Origin: Streptomyces sp. RKND-216
Lineage (GTDB): Bacteria > Actinomycetota > Actinomycetes > Streptomycetales > Streptomycetaceae
Length of the DNA: 64,000 bases
Direction: 5' to 3'
Assembly (NCBI RefSeq): GCF_004795255.1
Contig: NZ_SSBQ01000002.1
Location: forward strand, 5,490,001-5,554,000
Shown one piece after another: positions 43,535-52,721 of the stretch; position 1 is the stretch's first letter, and the number at the start of each line of letters is the position of its first letter. The position numbers and the translations under genes were made by a program. Below the pieces are notes generated by a model that saw nothing but the letters and a program-made list of their open reading frames with translations, was not told the origin of the DNA and did no database searches.

Positions 43535-45256
43535 CTACGCGGCGTCCGCGTAGCACTCGACCACCGCCACGCCGAAGGGGAAGCGCACCGGCGTCGCACC
43601 GAAGACGACCTCACCGGCCCGCGCGCCCGCCCGCCGCACCGCCTCCGCCGCAGCCGGGGCCTCCGCGGCCGGGCAGTGCACGATCACCTCGTCGTGCTGG
43701 AAGAACACCAACTCCGCCCGCATGCCGAGCAGCTCCTGACGGAGCGCGGCCAGCATCACCACCGCCCAGTCCGCGGCGCTGCCCTGCACCACGAAGTTGC
43801 GGGTGAAGCGGCCCCGGGCGCGGGCGGCCGGGGTGCCGCCCCCGGCACTGTCCCCGCCGGCCTCCTCGTCGAGCGTGTGGCCGTCAGCCCCCGGCGGTGG
43901 GCAGGTTCGCCCAAGCCAGGTGCGGACCAGACGGCCGTCCTCACCCGCCCGCGCGGCCGCGTCCACGTACCCGACCGCGGCCGGGAACCGTCGGCGCAGC
44001 GCCGCCAGATGACGCAACCCGTCACCGCTCGTCTGCCCGTAGACCGCGCCCAGCAGGGCCAGTTTGGCCTGCTCACGGTCGCCGGAGAACCCGTGCTCGG
44101 ACAACACCGCGTACAGGTCGCGGCCGCTGGCCGCCACCTCCATCAGCCCCGGGTCGCGGGAGATCGCCGCCAGCACCCGGGGCTCCATCTGGCCGGCATC
44201 CGCCACGACGAGCCGCCAGCCCGGCTCGGCCCGCACCGCGCGCCGCACCACCTTCGGGATCTGCAGCGCTCCGCCCCCGTTGGTCGTCCAGCGGCCGGTG
44301 GCCGTGCCGCCGGGCTGGTATTCGGCACGGAACCGGCCGTCCCGCACCCAGCTGCGCAACCACGTCCAGCCGTGCGCGGTGTAGAGGCGGTACAGCTTCT
44401 TGTACCGCAGCAGTGGCTCCACCGCCGGATGATCCACGCGGCGCAGCTCCCAGGCGCGGGTGGAGGTGAGGCGTATCCCGGCACGGCCGAAGGCCCGCAC
44501 GACGTCCGCCGGCAGGTCGGGCCGGACCCGTTCGCCCGGCCCGAACGCCCGAGAGACCTCCTCCGCCAGCTCCGCCAGCCGACGGGGCTCGCCGCCGCCG
44601 GCGTACCGCTCGCCCAGCAGCTCCGTCAGCAGCGCCCGGTGCGCCTCGGCGGACCAGGGCACCCCCGTCCGTGACATCTCGGTGGCGACCAGACCCGCCG
44701 CCGACTCGCCCGCCAGTAGCAGCCGCATCCGTCCCGGATGCGCCGTCCGCCCGGCCCGCCCCGTCTGCGCCGCGTACACCTCCAGCAGGGCGCGCAGCGG
44801 GTCCGCCTCGTCCGGGAGCGGCGGGGGGCCCGCCTCGAACAGCGACGGCTGCGGATCGCCGTCCCGTACCCGGGGCAGCGGATCGTCCGGCACCGGCAGC
44901 CCGTGCAGCCGCGCCCATGCCGCGGGCAGCGAACGCGGCTCCCCGCCATGACCCTCGTAGCCGCGCAGCAGCCCCTCGGCGGCCTCCACGTCGTACGCCC
45001 GCTCCACCCGCACACCGGCCGCGAGCAGCCTCGGGTACACGCCGGCCGTGGCCCGCCAGACCCATCGTCCGGCCCCGGGCCGGGCCCGCACCGCTGCCAC
45101 CGCGGAGCTCTCCTCGCACACCGGGCCTGCCGGGACGCCCCCGGCGTCGAGCGGGCAGACCAGGGCGCGCCCCTCCCGGGTCTCGGCCAGCGCCCAGCGG
45201 ACCGCGGAGGTCCCGCGGTCCTGCTCCGCCCCGTCACCACCCGTCACACCGGACAT
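43535..45256 (-). CDS. Family A DNA polymerase paralogue (3'-5' exonuclease/polymerase-like), altered motifs
   Basis: The 573-residue protein contains a polymerase I-like palm. Motif A is VVADAGQMEPRVLAAIS (usual DYSQIELR), motif B reads DREQAKLALLGAVYGQTSG (Arg and Lys kept, but the usual Asn-Phe pair is Leu-Leu), and motif C is FFQHDEVIVHC. The N-terminal 170 residues correspond to the exonuclease region, where I cannot find DEDD acidic motifs. It is annotated in other Streptomyces as bifunctional exonuclease/polymerase; main PolA lies elsewhere. ATG 45256 has no Shine-Dalgarno; CAGACT just upstream suggests a leaderless start. Confidence 0.87.
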   Translation of the reverse strand: MSGVTGGDGAEQDRGTSAVRWALAETREGRALVCPLDAGGVPAGPVCEESSAVAAVRARPGAGRWVWRATAGVYPRLLAAGVRVERAYDVEAAEGLLRGYEGHGGEPRSLPAAWARLHGLPVPDDPLPRVRDGDPQPSLFEAGPPPLPDEADPLRALLEVYAAQTGRAGRTAHPGRMRLLLAGESAAGLVATEMSRTGVPWSAEAHRALLTELLGERYAGGGEPRRLAELAEEVSRAFGPGERVRPDLPADVVRAFGRAGIRLTSTRAWELRRVDHPAVEPLLRYKKLYRLYTAHGWTWLRSWVRDGRFRAEYQPGGTATGRWTTNGGGALQIPKVVRRAVRAEPGWRLVVADAGQMEPRVLAAISRDPGLMEVAASGRDLYAVLSEHGFSGDREQAKLALLGAVYGQTSGDGLRHLAALRRRFPAAVGYVDAAARAGEDGRLVRTWLGRTCPPPGADGHTLDEEAGGDSAGGGTPAARARGRFTRNFVVQGSAADWAVVMLAALRQELLGMRAELVFFQHDEVIVHCPAAEAPAAAEAVRRAGARAGEVVFGATPVRFPFGVAVVECYADAA

Positions 45257-45487
45257 GAACGGCGAGTCTGGCACGCGGCACCGACAATCCCGTCACGACT
45301 GGGGAGCCGGGGCCGCCCACAAGTGACGCGCGCCCGCCGATCGGGCATACTCCTGAGCGCCACAGCCGCTGGTCAGCCGCCGTCGCGACCCGACGCGGCA
45401 GCATCGCGGCAGGGGCAGTGACGACCCCCGGCGACGCCGCACACCCCGGCGCCGTCGCCGCAGCGCGCGACAGAAGGAGCCGCCGCC

Positions 45488-46660
45488 ATGCCCGAGTCCG
45501 GTCCCCAGCCGGTGGAACGCAGCCTGCCCACCGAGGAGGCCAGGGACCTGATGTCCCTGGTGCGCGAGGTCGCGCAGCGGGAGATCGCCCCGACGGTGAA
45601 CGAGGACGAACTCGCGGGCCGGTTCCCGCGCGAGGTCTTCACCCTTCTCTCCCGCTCCGGCCTGCTCGGCCTGCCCTACAGCGAGGAGTACGGCGGGGGC
45701 GACCAGCCCTACGAGGTCTACCTCCAGGCTGTCGAGGAACTCGCGGCCGCCGGCCTGACCGTCGGCGTGGGAACCAGCGTGCACACGCTCGCCTGCCACG
45801 CCGTCGCCGCGTTCGGCACCAAGGAACAGCGCACCAGCCACCTGCCGGAGATGCTCGGCGGCGGCCTCCTCGGCGGCTACTGCCTCTCCGAGCCGGCCTC
45901 CGGCTCGGACGCGGCCGGCCTGCGCACCCGCGCCGTGCGGGACGGCGACGACTGGGTCATCGACGGCACCAAGGCGTGGATCACGCACGGTGGCGTGGCC
46001 GACTTCTACACCGTCCTCGCCCGTACCGGGGGAGAGGGAGCGAAGGGCATCACCGCGTTCCTGGTCCCCGGGGACGCGCCCGGGCTGTCCGCGGCCGCTC
46101 CGGAGAAGAAGATGGGCATGACCGGCTCGCCCACCGCCCAGCTGCACTTCGACGGCGTACGGGTGCCGGACTCGCGCCGGATCGGCGAAGAGGGCCAGGG
46201 CTTCCGCATCGCGCTCGACGCCCTGGACTCCGGGCGCCTCGGCATCGCGGCCTGCGCCGTCGGGATCTCCCAGGCCGCCCTGGACGAGGCGTCGGGCTAC
46301 CTCCGGCAGCGGCAGCAGTTCGGGCGGCCCATCGCCGACTTCCAGGGCCTGCGGTTCATGCTCGCCGACATGGCCACCCAGATCGAGGCGGGCCGCGCCC
46401 TGTACCTGGCCGCCGCCCGGCTCCGCGACCAGGGCCGCCCGTTCTCCCGGCAGGCTGCCATGGCGAAACTGTTCTGCAGCGACGCCGCGATGCGCGTCAC
46501 CACGGACGCCGTGCAGCTCCTCGGCGGCTACGGGTACACGGTGGACTTCCCCGTGGAGCGCTTCATGCGGGACGCCAAGGTCCTCCAGATCGTGGAGGGG
46601 ACCAACCAGGTGCAGCGCGTGGTGATCGCCCGCGACCTCCTGGGTCCCGAGAGCCGCTGA
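45488..46660 (+). CDS. Acyl-CoA dehydrogenase
   Basis: This 390-residue flavoenzyme has FAD/substrate motifs CLSEPASGSDAAGLRTRA (about residue 135) and KAWITHGGVADFY. The catalytic Glu is in VLQIVEGTNQVQRVVIAR. It would oxidise an acyl-CoA to the enoyl-CoA and pass electrons to ETF. The best ribosome site is AAGGAG, 9 nt upstream of ATG 45488. No beta-oxidation partner is adjacent, so the chain-length class is unknown. Confidence 0.95.
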   Translation: MPESGPQPVERSLPTEEARDLMSLVREVAQREIAPTVNEDELAGRFPREVFTLLSRSGLLGLPYSEEYGGGDQPYEVYLQAVEELAAAGLTVGVGTSVHTLACHAVAAFGTKEQRTSHLPEMLGGGLLGGYCLSEPASGSDAAGLRTRAVRDGDDWVIDGTKAWITHGGVADFYTVLARTGGEGAKGITAFLVPGDAPGLSAAAPEKKMGMTGSPTAQLHFDGVRVPDSRRIGEEGQGFRIALDALDSGRLGIAACAVGISQAALDEASGYLRQRQQFGRPIADFQGLRFMLADMATQIEAGRALYLAAARLRDQGRPFSRQAAMAKLFCSDAAMRVTTDAVQLLGGYGYTVDFPVERFMRDAKVLQIVEGTNQVQRVVIARDLLGPESR

Positions 46661-46665
46661 CACGC

Positions 46666-46695
46666 CGGGCCCGGGAGCCACGAGCCCCGGGCCCG
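46666..46695 (+). terminator. Terminator after the acyl-CoA dehydrogenase gene
   Basis: CGGGCCCGGG (46666-46675) pairs with CCCGGGCCCG (46686-46695), loop 10 nt. The stem lies 5 nt after the stop. Confidence 0.75.
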
Positions 46696-46806
46696 CCCGC
46701 GGGCGACCTCAGCACCCGCGAGCAGGGAAACCGTGCGAGCCGGGTCGCTTCGGCGGACTCGTCCCGCCGTCGGTGGCGCGCCCGGCCCGGACGCTCGGCC
46801 CGCGCG

Positions 46807-47196
46807 TTACGCGCGGGCGGCGGGAACGGCGCGACCCGCCGGTCGCGTGCCGGGCCCACCCACATGCGAGAACGGCTGCCGTCGCCAGTCCAGACCCGCA
46901 GGCAGCGTCAGCAGCGCCGCCAGCTCTTCCTCCTGCGCCCCCTCCGCGCCCGCCGTCGGCGCCGCATCGGCGGCTGGCCGGGCCGACCCCGGACACACCG
47001 TCAGACCGAACGGGTTCCATCGGGTCGGGCACAGTGCGTGCTGGGGAAGGGCACTCTCCTCCGCGAACAGCGCGATCGACTGCCCGCACTCCGGGCAGTC
47101 CACCCGGAAGATCTCGTATGTTTCGTCCCCCTCCTCGACGTCGCCGGCCTCGGCCTCGTCGAACCGCACCGGTTCGAGCGACTTCGCTGTGCGCAT
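46807..47196 (-). CDS. Small hypothetical protein with Cys pair
   Basis: This 129-residue protein starts MRTAKSLEPVRFDEAEAGDV with GAGGGGG before the ATG, so it is likely real. The region YEIFRVDCPECGQSIALF holds a CxxC pair, and one further Cys is in HALCPTRW and another in LTVCPGSARP, suggesting a zinc-ribbon-like fold. The C-terminal part is low complexity. I do not recognise the family. It diverges from the Lrp gene at 47398, and its stop is about 110 nt from the terminator at 46666. Confidence 0.8.
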   Translation of the reverse strand: MRTAKSLEPVRFDEAEAGDVEEGDETYEIFRVDCPECGQSIALFAEESALPQHALCPTRWNPFGLTVCPGSARPAADAAPTAGAEGAQEEELAALLTLPAGLDWRRQPFSHVGGPGTRPAGRAVPAARA

Positions 47197-47397
47197 GCAA
47201 TCCCCCTCGGGTGAGCAGGCCGGGCGTCTCCCCCCGGCCACCAGCGAAGCACTTCCCTCCGTGACCCCCACGTAATCTCCCCGTCCCCCAGGACGAGGGC
47301 GCACAGGTGTGGCGTTGGTCACACTCGGCGTCCGGGTGTGCACCGGCGGCTGCGCCCACTGTGCCGGAGCGTGCCCGGGGCAGTAGGTTGACCTGCT

Positions 47398-47838
47398 GTG
47401 GAGGAGCTGGACAGGCAGATCGTGGAATTGCTCGTCACGGACGGGCGGATGAGCTACACCGACCTGGGCAGGGCCACCGGCCTGTCCACCTCGGCGGTGC
47501 ACCAGCGGGTGCGCCGTCTGGAGCAGCGCGGCGTCATCCGCGGTTACGCGGCCCTCGTCGATCCGGAGGCGGTCGGCCTGCCGCTGACCGCGTTCATCTC
47601 GGTCAAGCCGTTCGACCCCAGCGCCCCCGACGACATCGCCGACCGGCTCGCGGACGTCCCCGAGATCGAGGCCTGCCACAGCGTCGCCGGCGAGGAGAAC
47701 TACATCCTCAAGGTGCGTGTCGGCACCCCGATCGAGCTTGAGCACCTGCTGGCCCGCATCCGGTCCCGCTCCGGCGTCTCCACCCGCACCACGGTGGTCC
47801 TCTCCACGCCGTACGAGGCCCGCCCGCCGCGGGTCTGA
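47398..47838 (+). CDS. Lrp/AsnC-family regulator
   Basis: The 146-residue protein has the HTH core (LDRQIVELLVTDGRMSYTDL then GLSTSAVHQRVRRLEQRGV) and the RAM domain, whose ligand loop is AGEENYILKVRV. Its start (GTG) has a TAGGTT hexamer at 47384-47389, so it may be leaderless or nearly so. It precedes the amidohydrolase by 139 nt in the same direction. The target and effector are unknown; the acyl-CoA dehydrogenase side could also be controlled. Confidence 0.92.
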   Translation: MEELDRQIVELLVTDGRMSYTDLGRATGLSTSAVHQRVRRLEQRGVIRGYAALVDPEAVGLPLTAFISVKPFDPSAPDDIADRLADVPEIEACHSVAGEENYILKVRVGTPIELEHLLARIRSRSGVSTRTTVVLSTPYEARPPRV

Positions 47839-47977
47839 CCGGTCCCGCCGCGGCCGCCCCGGGCCCCACGCCGGACCCCCGGGCGCACGGCACTCCGCCG
47901 CACGGGCGAGACTGAGGCCGTACCGACCCGAACGACGCGCCGCATCCCCGCACCGGGGGCGGGGATCGAGGAACGCC

Positions 47978-49627
47978 GTGAACCACTCCGCGCCCCCGCG
48001 GGACGCCGACCGTCCCCGCACTCTCCTGCTGCGTGGCGGCCGCGTGCACAGCCCCGCCGACCCCTTCGCCACGGCCATGGTCGTCGAGGGGGGCCACATC
48101 GCCTGGGTCGGTTCCGAGGGGGCCGCAGACTCCTTCGCCGACGGCGTCGACGACGTCCTGCACCTCGAGGACGCGCTCGTCACCCCCGCGTTCACGGACG
48201 CACATGTGCACACGACGGCCACCGGGCTCGCCCTCACCGGCCTCGACCTGAGCAGCGCCGCCACCCTCGCCGACGCCCTGGCGCGCGTGGCCGCCCACGC
48301 CGCGGCCCGCCGCGCCGACCGGGTCCTGCTCGGCACCGGTTGGGACGCCACCGCCTGGCCCGAACAGCGCCACCCCACCCGCGCCGAGCTCGACGCCGCG
48401 ACCGGCGGGCGCCCCCTCTACCTCACCCGCGTCGACGTCCACTCCGCCCTGGTCACCACGGCCATGCTGGAGCTCGTGCCCGGCGTCACCGGCCTCGACG
48501 GCTACGCCCCCGACGCGCCCCTGACCGGCGCCGCCCACCATGCCGTCCGGGCCGCCGCGCACGGCTCGCTGACAGCGGCCCAGCGCACCGAGGCGCAGCG
48601 CGCCGCCCTGGACCGCGCCGCGTCTCTCGGCATCGGCTCCGTTCACGAGTGCGGCGGCCCCGACATCTCCAGCGAGGACGACTTCACCGGCCTGCTCCGT
48701 CTCGCCGCCGGGAGCGAAGGCCCGCGCGTCACCGGATACTGGGCCGAACCCGTCACGTCCGCGAAGGACGCCGCGCGGGTCCGGGATCTCGGCGCCGTCG
48801 GCGCCGCCGGAGACCTGTTCGCGGACGGCTCCCTCGGCTCGCACACCGCGCACGTGCACGCCCCCTACGACGACGCGCCGCACGGCCACGGTGCCGCCCA
48901 CCTGGACGCGGACGCCGTCGCCGCCCACGTCGCCGCCTGCACCGAGGCCGGACTCCAGGCGGGGTTCCACGCCATCGGCGACGCCGCCCTGACCGCCGTC
49001 ACGGGCGGCGTGCTGCGCGCCGCCGAACGACTCGGCGCCGACCGCGTGCGCGCCGCACGGCACCGCATCGAGCATGCCGAGATGCTGCACGAGGACCACA
49101 TCGCCGCGTTCGCGGCCCACGCCCTGACCGCGTCCGTCCAGCCGGCCTTCGACGCCGCCTGGGGCGGCGAACACGGCATGTACGCCCGCCGCCTGGGCGC
49201 CGCACGTGCCCGCACCCTCAACCCGTACGCCGCGCTGCTCCGCGCCGGTGTCCCCCTTGCCCTGGGATCCGACAGCCCGGTCACGCCGCTCGACCCCTGG
49301 GGAACCGTCCGCGCCGCGGCGTTCCACCGCACCGCCGAGCACCGCATCTCCGCCCGCGCCGCGTTCGCCGCCCACACCCGCGGCGGCTGGCGCGCCACCG
49401 GACGCGACGACGCCGGCACCCTTGTGCCCGGCGCTCCCGCGGACTACGCCGTGTGGCGCACGGGTGAACTCGTCGTCCAGGCCCCCGACACCCGGGTCGC
49501 GAACTGGTCCACCGACCCGCGCTCCGGCACCCCCGGTCTCCCCGACCTCACCCCGGGCGTCCCGCTTCCCGTCTGCCTGCGCACCACCGTGGCCGGCCGC
49601 ACCGTGTACACGCGTCCGAACGAGTGA
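47978..49627 (+). CDS. Amidohydrolase (YtcJ/imidazolonepropionase-like)
   Basis: The 549-residue protein has the amidohydrolase metal motif HVHTTATGLALTG at about residue 72 and later metal/acid residues in AGFHAIGDAAL, RIEHAEML and LGSDSPVTPLD. The YtcJ-type large insert between strands is present. The natural substrate is not known for this group. The long frame begins at 47717, but GTG 47978 has GAGGAA 5 nt before it and gives a sensible N-terminus MNHSAPPRDADRPRTLLLR; earlier codons are part of the spacer. Confidence 0.88.
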   Translation: MNHSAPPRDADRPRTLLLRGGRVHSPADPFATAMVVEGGHIAWVGSEGAADSFADGVDDVLHLEDALVTPAFTDAHVHTTATGLALTGLDLSSAATLADALARVAAHAAARRADRVLLGTGWDATAWPEQRHPTRAELDAATGGRPLYLTRVDVHSALVTTAMLELVPGVTGLDGYAPDAPLTGAAHHAVRAAAHGSLTAAQRTEAQRAALDRAASLGIGSVHECGGPDISSEDDFTGLLRLAAGSEGPRVTGYWAEPVTSAKDAARVRDLGAVGAAGDLFADGSLGSHTAHVHAPYDDAPHGHGAAHLDADAVAAHVAACTEAGLQAGFHAIGDAALTAVTGGVLRAAERLGADRVRAARHRIEHAEMLHEDHIAAFAAHALTASVQPAFDAAWGGEHGMYARRLGAARARTLNPYAALLRAGVPLALGSDSPVTPLDPWGTVRAAAFHRTAEHRISARAAFAAHTRGGWRATGRDDAGTLVPGAPADYAVWRTGELVVQAPDTRVANWSTDPRSGTPGLPDLTPGVPLPVCLRTTVAGRTVYTRPNE

Positions 49628-49737
49628 AGGGCGGGCGCCCGATACCGCCGAACGGCGCCCCCCGAAGCCCCCGGCAGGCCCGTGGAGACCCGGAACCCAC
49701 CTGGTGCGACGGCGAAACGCCGCAGGCCGGGGGGATG

Positions 49738-49768
49738 TTGACACACCGCGCATCCCGCCCGGTAGGTT
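49738..49768 (+). promoter_or_regulatory. Candidate promoter of the lnt leader
   Basis: TTGACA (49738-49743) and TAGGTT (49763-49768) are separated by 19 nt, slightly long but with a perfect -35. A transcript would start near 49775, about 350 nt upstream of the apparent lnt start region. Confidence 0.55.
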
Positions 49769-50128
49769 CGGCCGAGTCCACCACAGGACGTCCGACCGGG
49801 GGATCCTGTACGCGGTCCCCGAGCGCCGCTGGGCCATGGGGTGGTGCGTCGCACCGGCACACCACCACTGGGAGCCAGGTCCAGCGTCCGCAGCCCGGGG
49901 GCGGAAGGTTTCGCCTGGTCGGCAGGTGTGACCCGGGTGGGGCCCGGGCGCTCAGTAGACAACGGCTCTCGGTCGACCCGCAGCCAGCGGGCCCCAGGTC
50001 GGCCCGAAGGGCGCCGGGCCCCCATCCGCAGCCTCCTCACGTCCCCACCCGCGGCCCCGCGACGCGCCCCCTTCGATGTACCGTCGGGTCACATCGAGAT
50101 CCCCACGACCACGAGGGAAGACGCGACC
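49769..50128 (+). other. Structured 360-nt untranslated leader upstream of lnt
   Basis: No credible gene fits here in any frame. The segment folds well on paper: GCGCCGCTGG-type arms around 49824 pair with CCAGCGTCC around 49886; GGTGGTG (49841) pairs with CACCACC (49862); a second hairpin involves GGCGGAAGGTTTCGCC (49901-49916). I cannot match it to a known riboswitch, 6S, tmRNA, SRP or RNase P RNA. Confidence 0.45.
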
Positions 50129-50316
50129 GTGCCATCGGGCCCCGACACCACCGAAGACACCGCCCGGAGCGGGCCCGCCGAGCCGCCCCCGGCCGCCGCC
50201 CCGGGGCCACGCACCCTCCCTCCGGCCCGGAGCCCACCTCCGCCGCGGAGAAGCCCGCCGGAACGGCCGCCCCGAGCCCCACCGTCCGTCTCGCCTCCGG
50301 CGGGCGCCCCGGGAGG

Positions 50317-51954
50317 ATGCGACGCGCCGGCGCCCTTGTCCGGCGCGAGGCCCTCCGCACGGCGGCCGCGCTGCTCGCCGGCCTCGCCCTGGCCCTGGCC
50401 TTCCCGCCGTACGACCTGTGGCCGCTCTCCCTGGTCGCCGTCGGCGCCCTCGCCGTCCTCACCCACCGCCGTACGGCCCGCCAGGGCGCCTGGACCGGAC
50501 TGGTCCTCGGCATGGCCTTCTTCGTCGGCCTGCTGAAGTGGCTGAACGTCATCGGCTGGGACGCCGTCCTCGGGCTGTCCTTCCTCCAGGCGCTCTTCCT
50601 CGCCGCGCTCGGCGCCGGCCTCGCCTTCACCTCCCGCCTCCCCGCCTGGCCCCTGTGGGCGGGCTGCCTGTGGGTGGCGGAGGAATGGGCCCGCGACCGG
50701 CTGCCCTTCGGCGGTTTCCCCTGGGGCCGTCTCGCCTTCGCCAACACCGGCTCGCCCTACACGCCGCTGGCCGCGCTCGGGGGAGCCCCACTCGTCACGT
50801 TCGCGGTCGCGCTGACCGGCACCCTTCTCGCCGCTGCCGCCCTCGGAGCCTGGCGCCTGCGCCGCACCGCCGCCCCCGTACGCGCCGCCGAACCGGCAGA
50901 CCGAGCCCCCGTACCGGACGCCGCACAGGCCGGCCCCCGCCGCCGCTCCGCCCTCCAGACCGCCGCCGCGTGCGCGCTCGCGGCGGTCGTCACCGCCGCC
51001 GGCTACGCCGTCCCGGTCCCCACCAAGGTCGCCGACACCGTCGACATCGCCGTGGTCCAGGGCGACGTCCAGCAGCCCGGCATGGACTTCCTCGGCCGCC
51101 CCATGCTCATCCTCGACAACCACGTCGAGGCCACCCTGAAGCTCGCCGACCGCATCGACAAGGGCGAGGTGGACCGTCCCGACCTGGTGATCTGGCCGGA
51201 GAACGCCTCCGACCTGGACCCCCACAAGCACCGCGCGGCCCACGACCGCATCGACGAGGCCGCCGACGCGATCGGCGCCCCCATTCTCGTCGGCGCCCTG
51301 GTCGACCATCCGACGGAGGAGGGATACGTCGAGAACCAGGGCATCGTCTGGGACCCGCGGACCGGCCCCGGAGCCTCCTACACCAAGCAGCACCCCGTGC
51401 CGTTCGGCGAGTACGTGCCCTTCCGTGATGTGCTGAGCACGGTCATCACGCGCCTCCAGCGCGTCCCCCGCGACTTCTGGCCCGGCGACCGCACCGGCGT
51501 CCTGCAGGTGGGGCCCGCCCGCCTCGGCGACGTCATCTGCTTCGAGATCGCCTACGACGAGATCGTCCGCGACACCGTCAACGACGGTGCCCGCGCCCTG
51601 GTCGTGCAGACCAACAACGCCACCTACGGCCGCACAGGCCAGCCCGAGCAGCAGCTGGCCATGTCCAAGCTGCGTGCAGTCGAACACGGCCGGGCCATCG
51701 TGACCGCCGCCACCAGCGGCATCAGCGCGATCGTCGCCCCGGACGGCACCGTCGAGCAGCGCACCGAGGAGTTCACCCAGGACGTGCTGCTGGCCGAACT
51801 CCCCCTGCGCGACGACATCACGCTCGCGGACCGTGTGGGCGCGGCACCCGAATGGGCACTCGCTATCGTGGGCCTCCTGTCCTGCGCGTGGGCGCTCGTC
51901 CTCCGCCGCCGGACACGCGGCACGGCACGCCTGGCGGAGGGACGGCAGCAGTGA
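50317..51954 (+). CDS. lnt: Apolipoprotein N-acyltransferase (start uncertain)
   Basis: The 545-residue core has several membrane helices (LLAGLALALAFPPYDLWPL, SLVAVGALAVL) and a nitrilase-like domain with the Lnt triad: Glu in VIWPENASD, Lys in SYTKQHPVPFGEY and Cys in GDVICFEIAYDEI. It adds the third acyl chain to lipoproteins. GTG 50129 (with GAGGGAAG) would make a plausible N-terminus, but it reads in another frame; see the finding on a possible one-base break. ATG 50317 has GGGAGG at zero spacing, so the true start is upstream. The stop overlaps the ppm start (GTGA). Confidence 0.88.
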   Translation: MRRAGALVRREALRTAAALLAGLALALAFPPYDLWPLSLVAVGALAVLTHRRTARQGAWTGLVLGMAFFVGLLKWLNVIGWDAVLGLSFLQALFLAALGAGLAFTSRLPAWPLWAGCLWVAEEWARDRLPFGGFPWGRLAFANTGSPYTPLAALGGAPLVTFAVALTGTLLAAAALGAWRLRRTAAPVRAAEPADRAPVPDAAQAGPRRRSALQTAAACALAAVVTAAGYAVPVPTKVADTVDIAVVQGDVQQPGMDFLGRPMLILDNHVEATLKLADRIDKGEVDRPDLVIWPENASDLDPHKHRAAHDRIDEAADAIGAPILVGALVDHPTEEGYVENQGIVWDPRTGPGASYTKQHPVPFGEYVPFRDVLSTVITRLQRVPRDFWPGDRTGVLQVGPARLGDVICFEIAYDEIVRDTVNDGARALVVQTNNATYGRTGQPEQQLAMSKLRAVEHGRAIVTAATSGISAIVAPDGTVEQRTEEFTQDVLLAELPLRDDITLADRVGAAPEWALAIVGLLSCAWALVLRRRTRGTARLAEGRQQ

Positions 51955-52718
51955 CACACGGCGGACAGCGGAGCTACGGCCCCCCGGGGGACGTCCTCGT
52001 GATCATTCCCACCTACAACGAGGCCGACAACATCGCGCCCGTGGTGGAACGTGTCCGTGAGGCTGTGCCCGCGGCGCACGTACTGGTCGCCGACGACAAC
52101 AGCCCCGACGGCACCGGCAAGCTCGCGGACGAACTCGCCGCCTCCGACGACCACGTGCACGTGCTGCACCGGCGCGGCAAGGAGGGGCTCGGAGCGGCCT
52201 ACCTCGCCGGATTCCACTGGGGTCTGGAACGCGGCTACGGCGTGCTGGTCGAGATGGACGCCGACGGCTCCCACCAGCCCGAGGAACTGCCGCGCCTGCT
52301 GCACGCCCTCAAGGGAGCGGACCTGGTCCTCGGATCCCGCTGGGTGCCCGGCGGACGCGTCGTCAACTGGCCCCGCTCCCGGGAGTTCCTCTCCCGCGGC
52401 GGCAGCCTCTACTCCCGTGCCCTGCTGGACGTCCCGATCCGGGACGTCACCGGCGGCTACCGCGCGTTCCGTGCCGAGACGCTGCGCGGCCTGACCATGG
52501 ACGCCGTTGCCTCCCAGGGGTACTGCTTCCAGGTCGACCTCGCCCACCGCGCCGTCCGCGCCGGCTACCACGTCGTCGAGGTGCCCATCACCTTCGTCGA
52601 GCGCGAACGCGGCGACTCCAAGATGAGCCGCGACATCGTCGCCGAGGCGCTGTGGCGCGTCACCGCCTGGGGCGTCGAGGGCAGGGTGAAGCGCGCACTC
52701 GGCCGCAGGCACACTTGA
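51951..52718 (+). CDS. ppm1: Polyprenol-phosphate mannosyltransferase (Ppm/DPM family)
   Basis: This 255-residue GT-A enzyme of family GT2 begins MTHGGQRSYGPPGDVLVIIP, with DDNSPDGTG and the metal motif MDADGSHQPEEL. It makes polyprenol-phosphate mannose for protein O-mannosylation and glycolipids. It overlaps the lnt stop by 4 nt. In M. tuberculosis the two activities are one fused protein (Ppm1), and here they are adjacent separate genes. No membrane helices follow, so Lnt may anchor it. Confidence 0.95.
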   Translation: MTHGGQRSYGPPGDVLVIIPTYNEADNIAPVVERVREAVPAAHVLVADDNSPDGTGKLADELAASDDHVHVLHRRGKEGLGAAYLAGFHWGLERGYGVLVEMDADGSHQPEELPRLLHALKGADLVLGSRWVPGGRVVNWPRSREFLSRGGSLYSRALLDVPIRDVTGGYRAFRAETLRGLTMDAVASQGYCFQVDLAHRAVRAGYHVVEVPITFVERERGDSKMSRDIVAEALWRVTAWGVEGRVKRALGRRHT

Positions 52719-52721
52719 GAC

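Noticed and set aside
49769..50128. Cobalamin riboswitch, RNase P, SRP, tmRNA or 6S RNA in the lnt leader
   Set aside because: CACTGGGAGCCAGG recalls part of a B12 element, but the other B12, SRP, RNase P and tmRNA core strings are missing.
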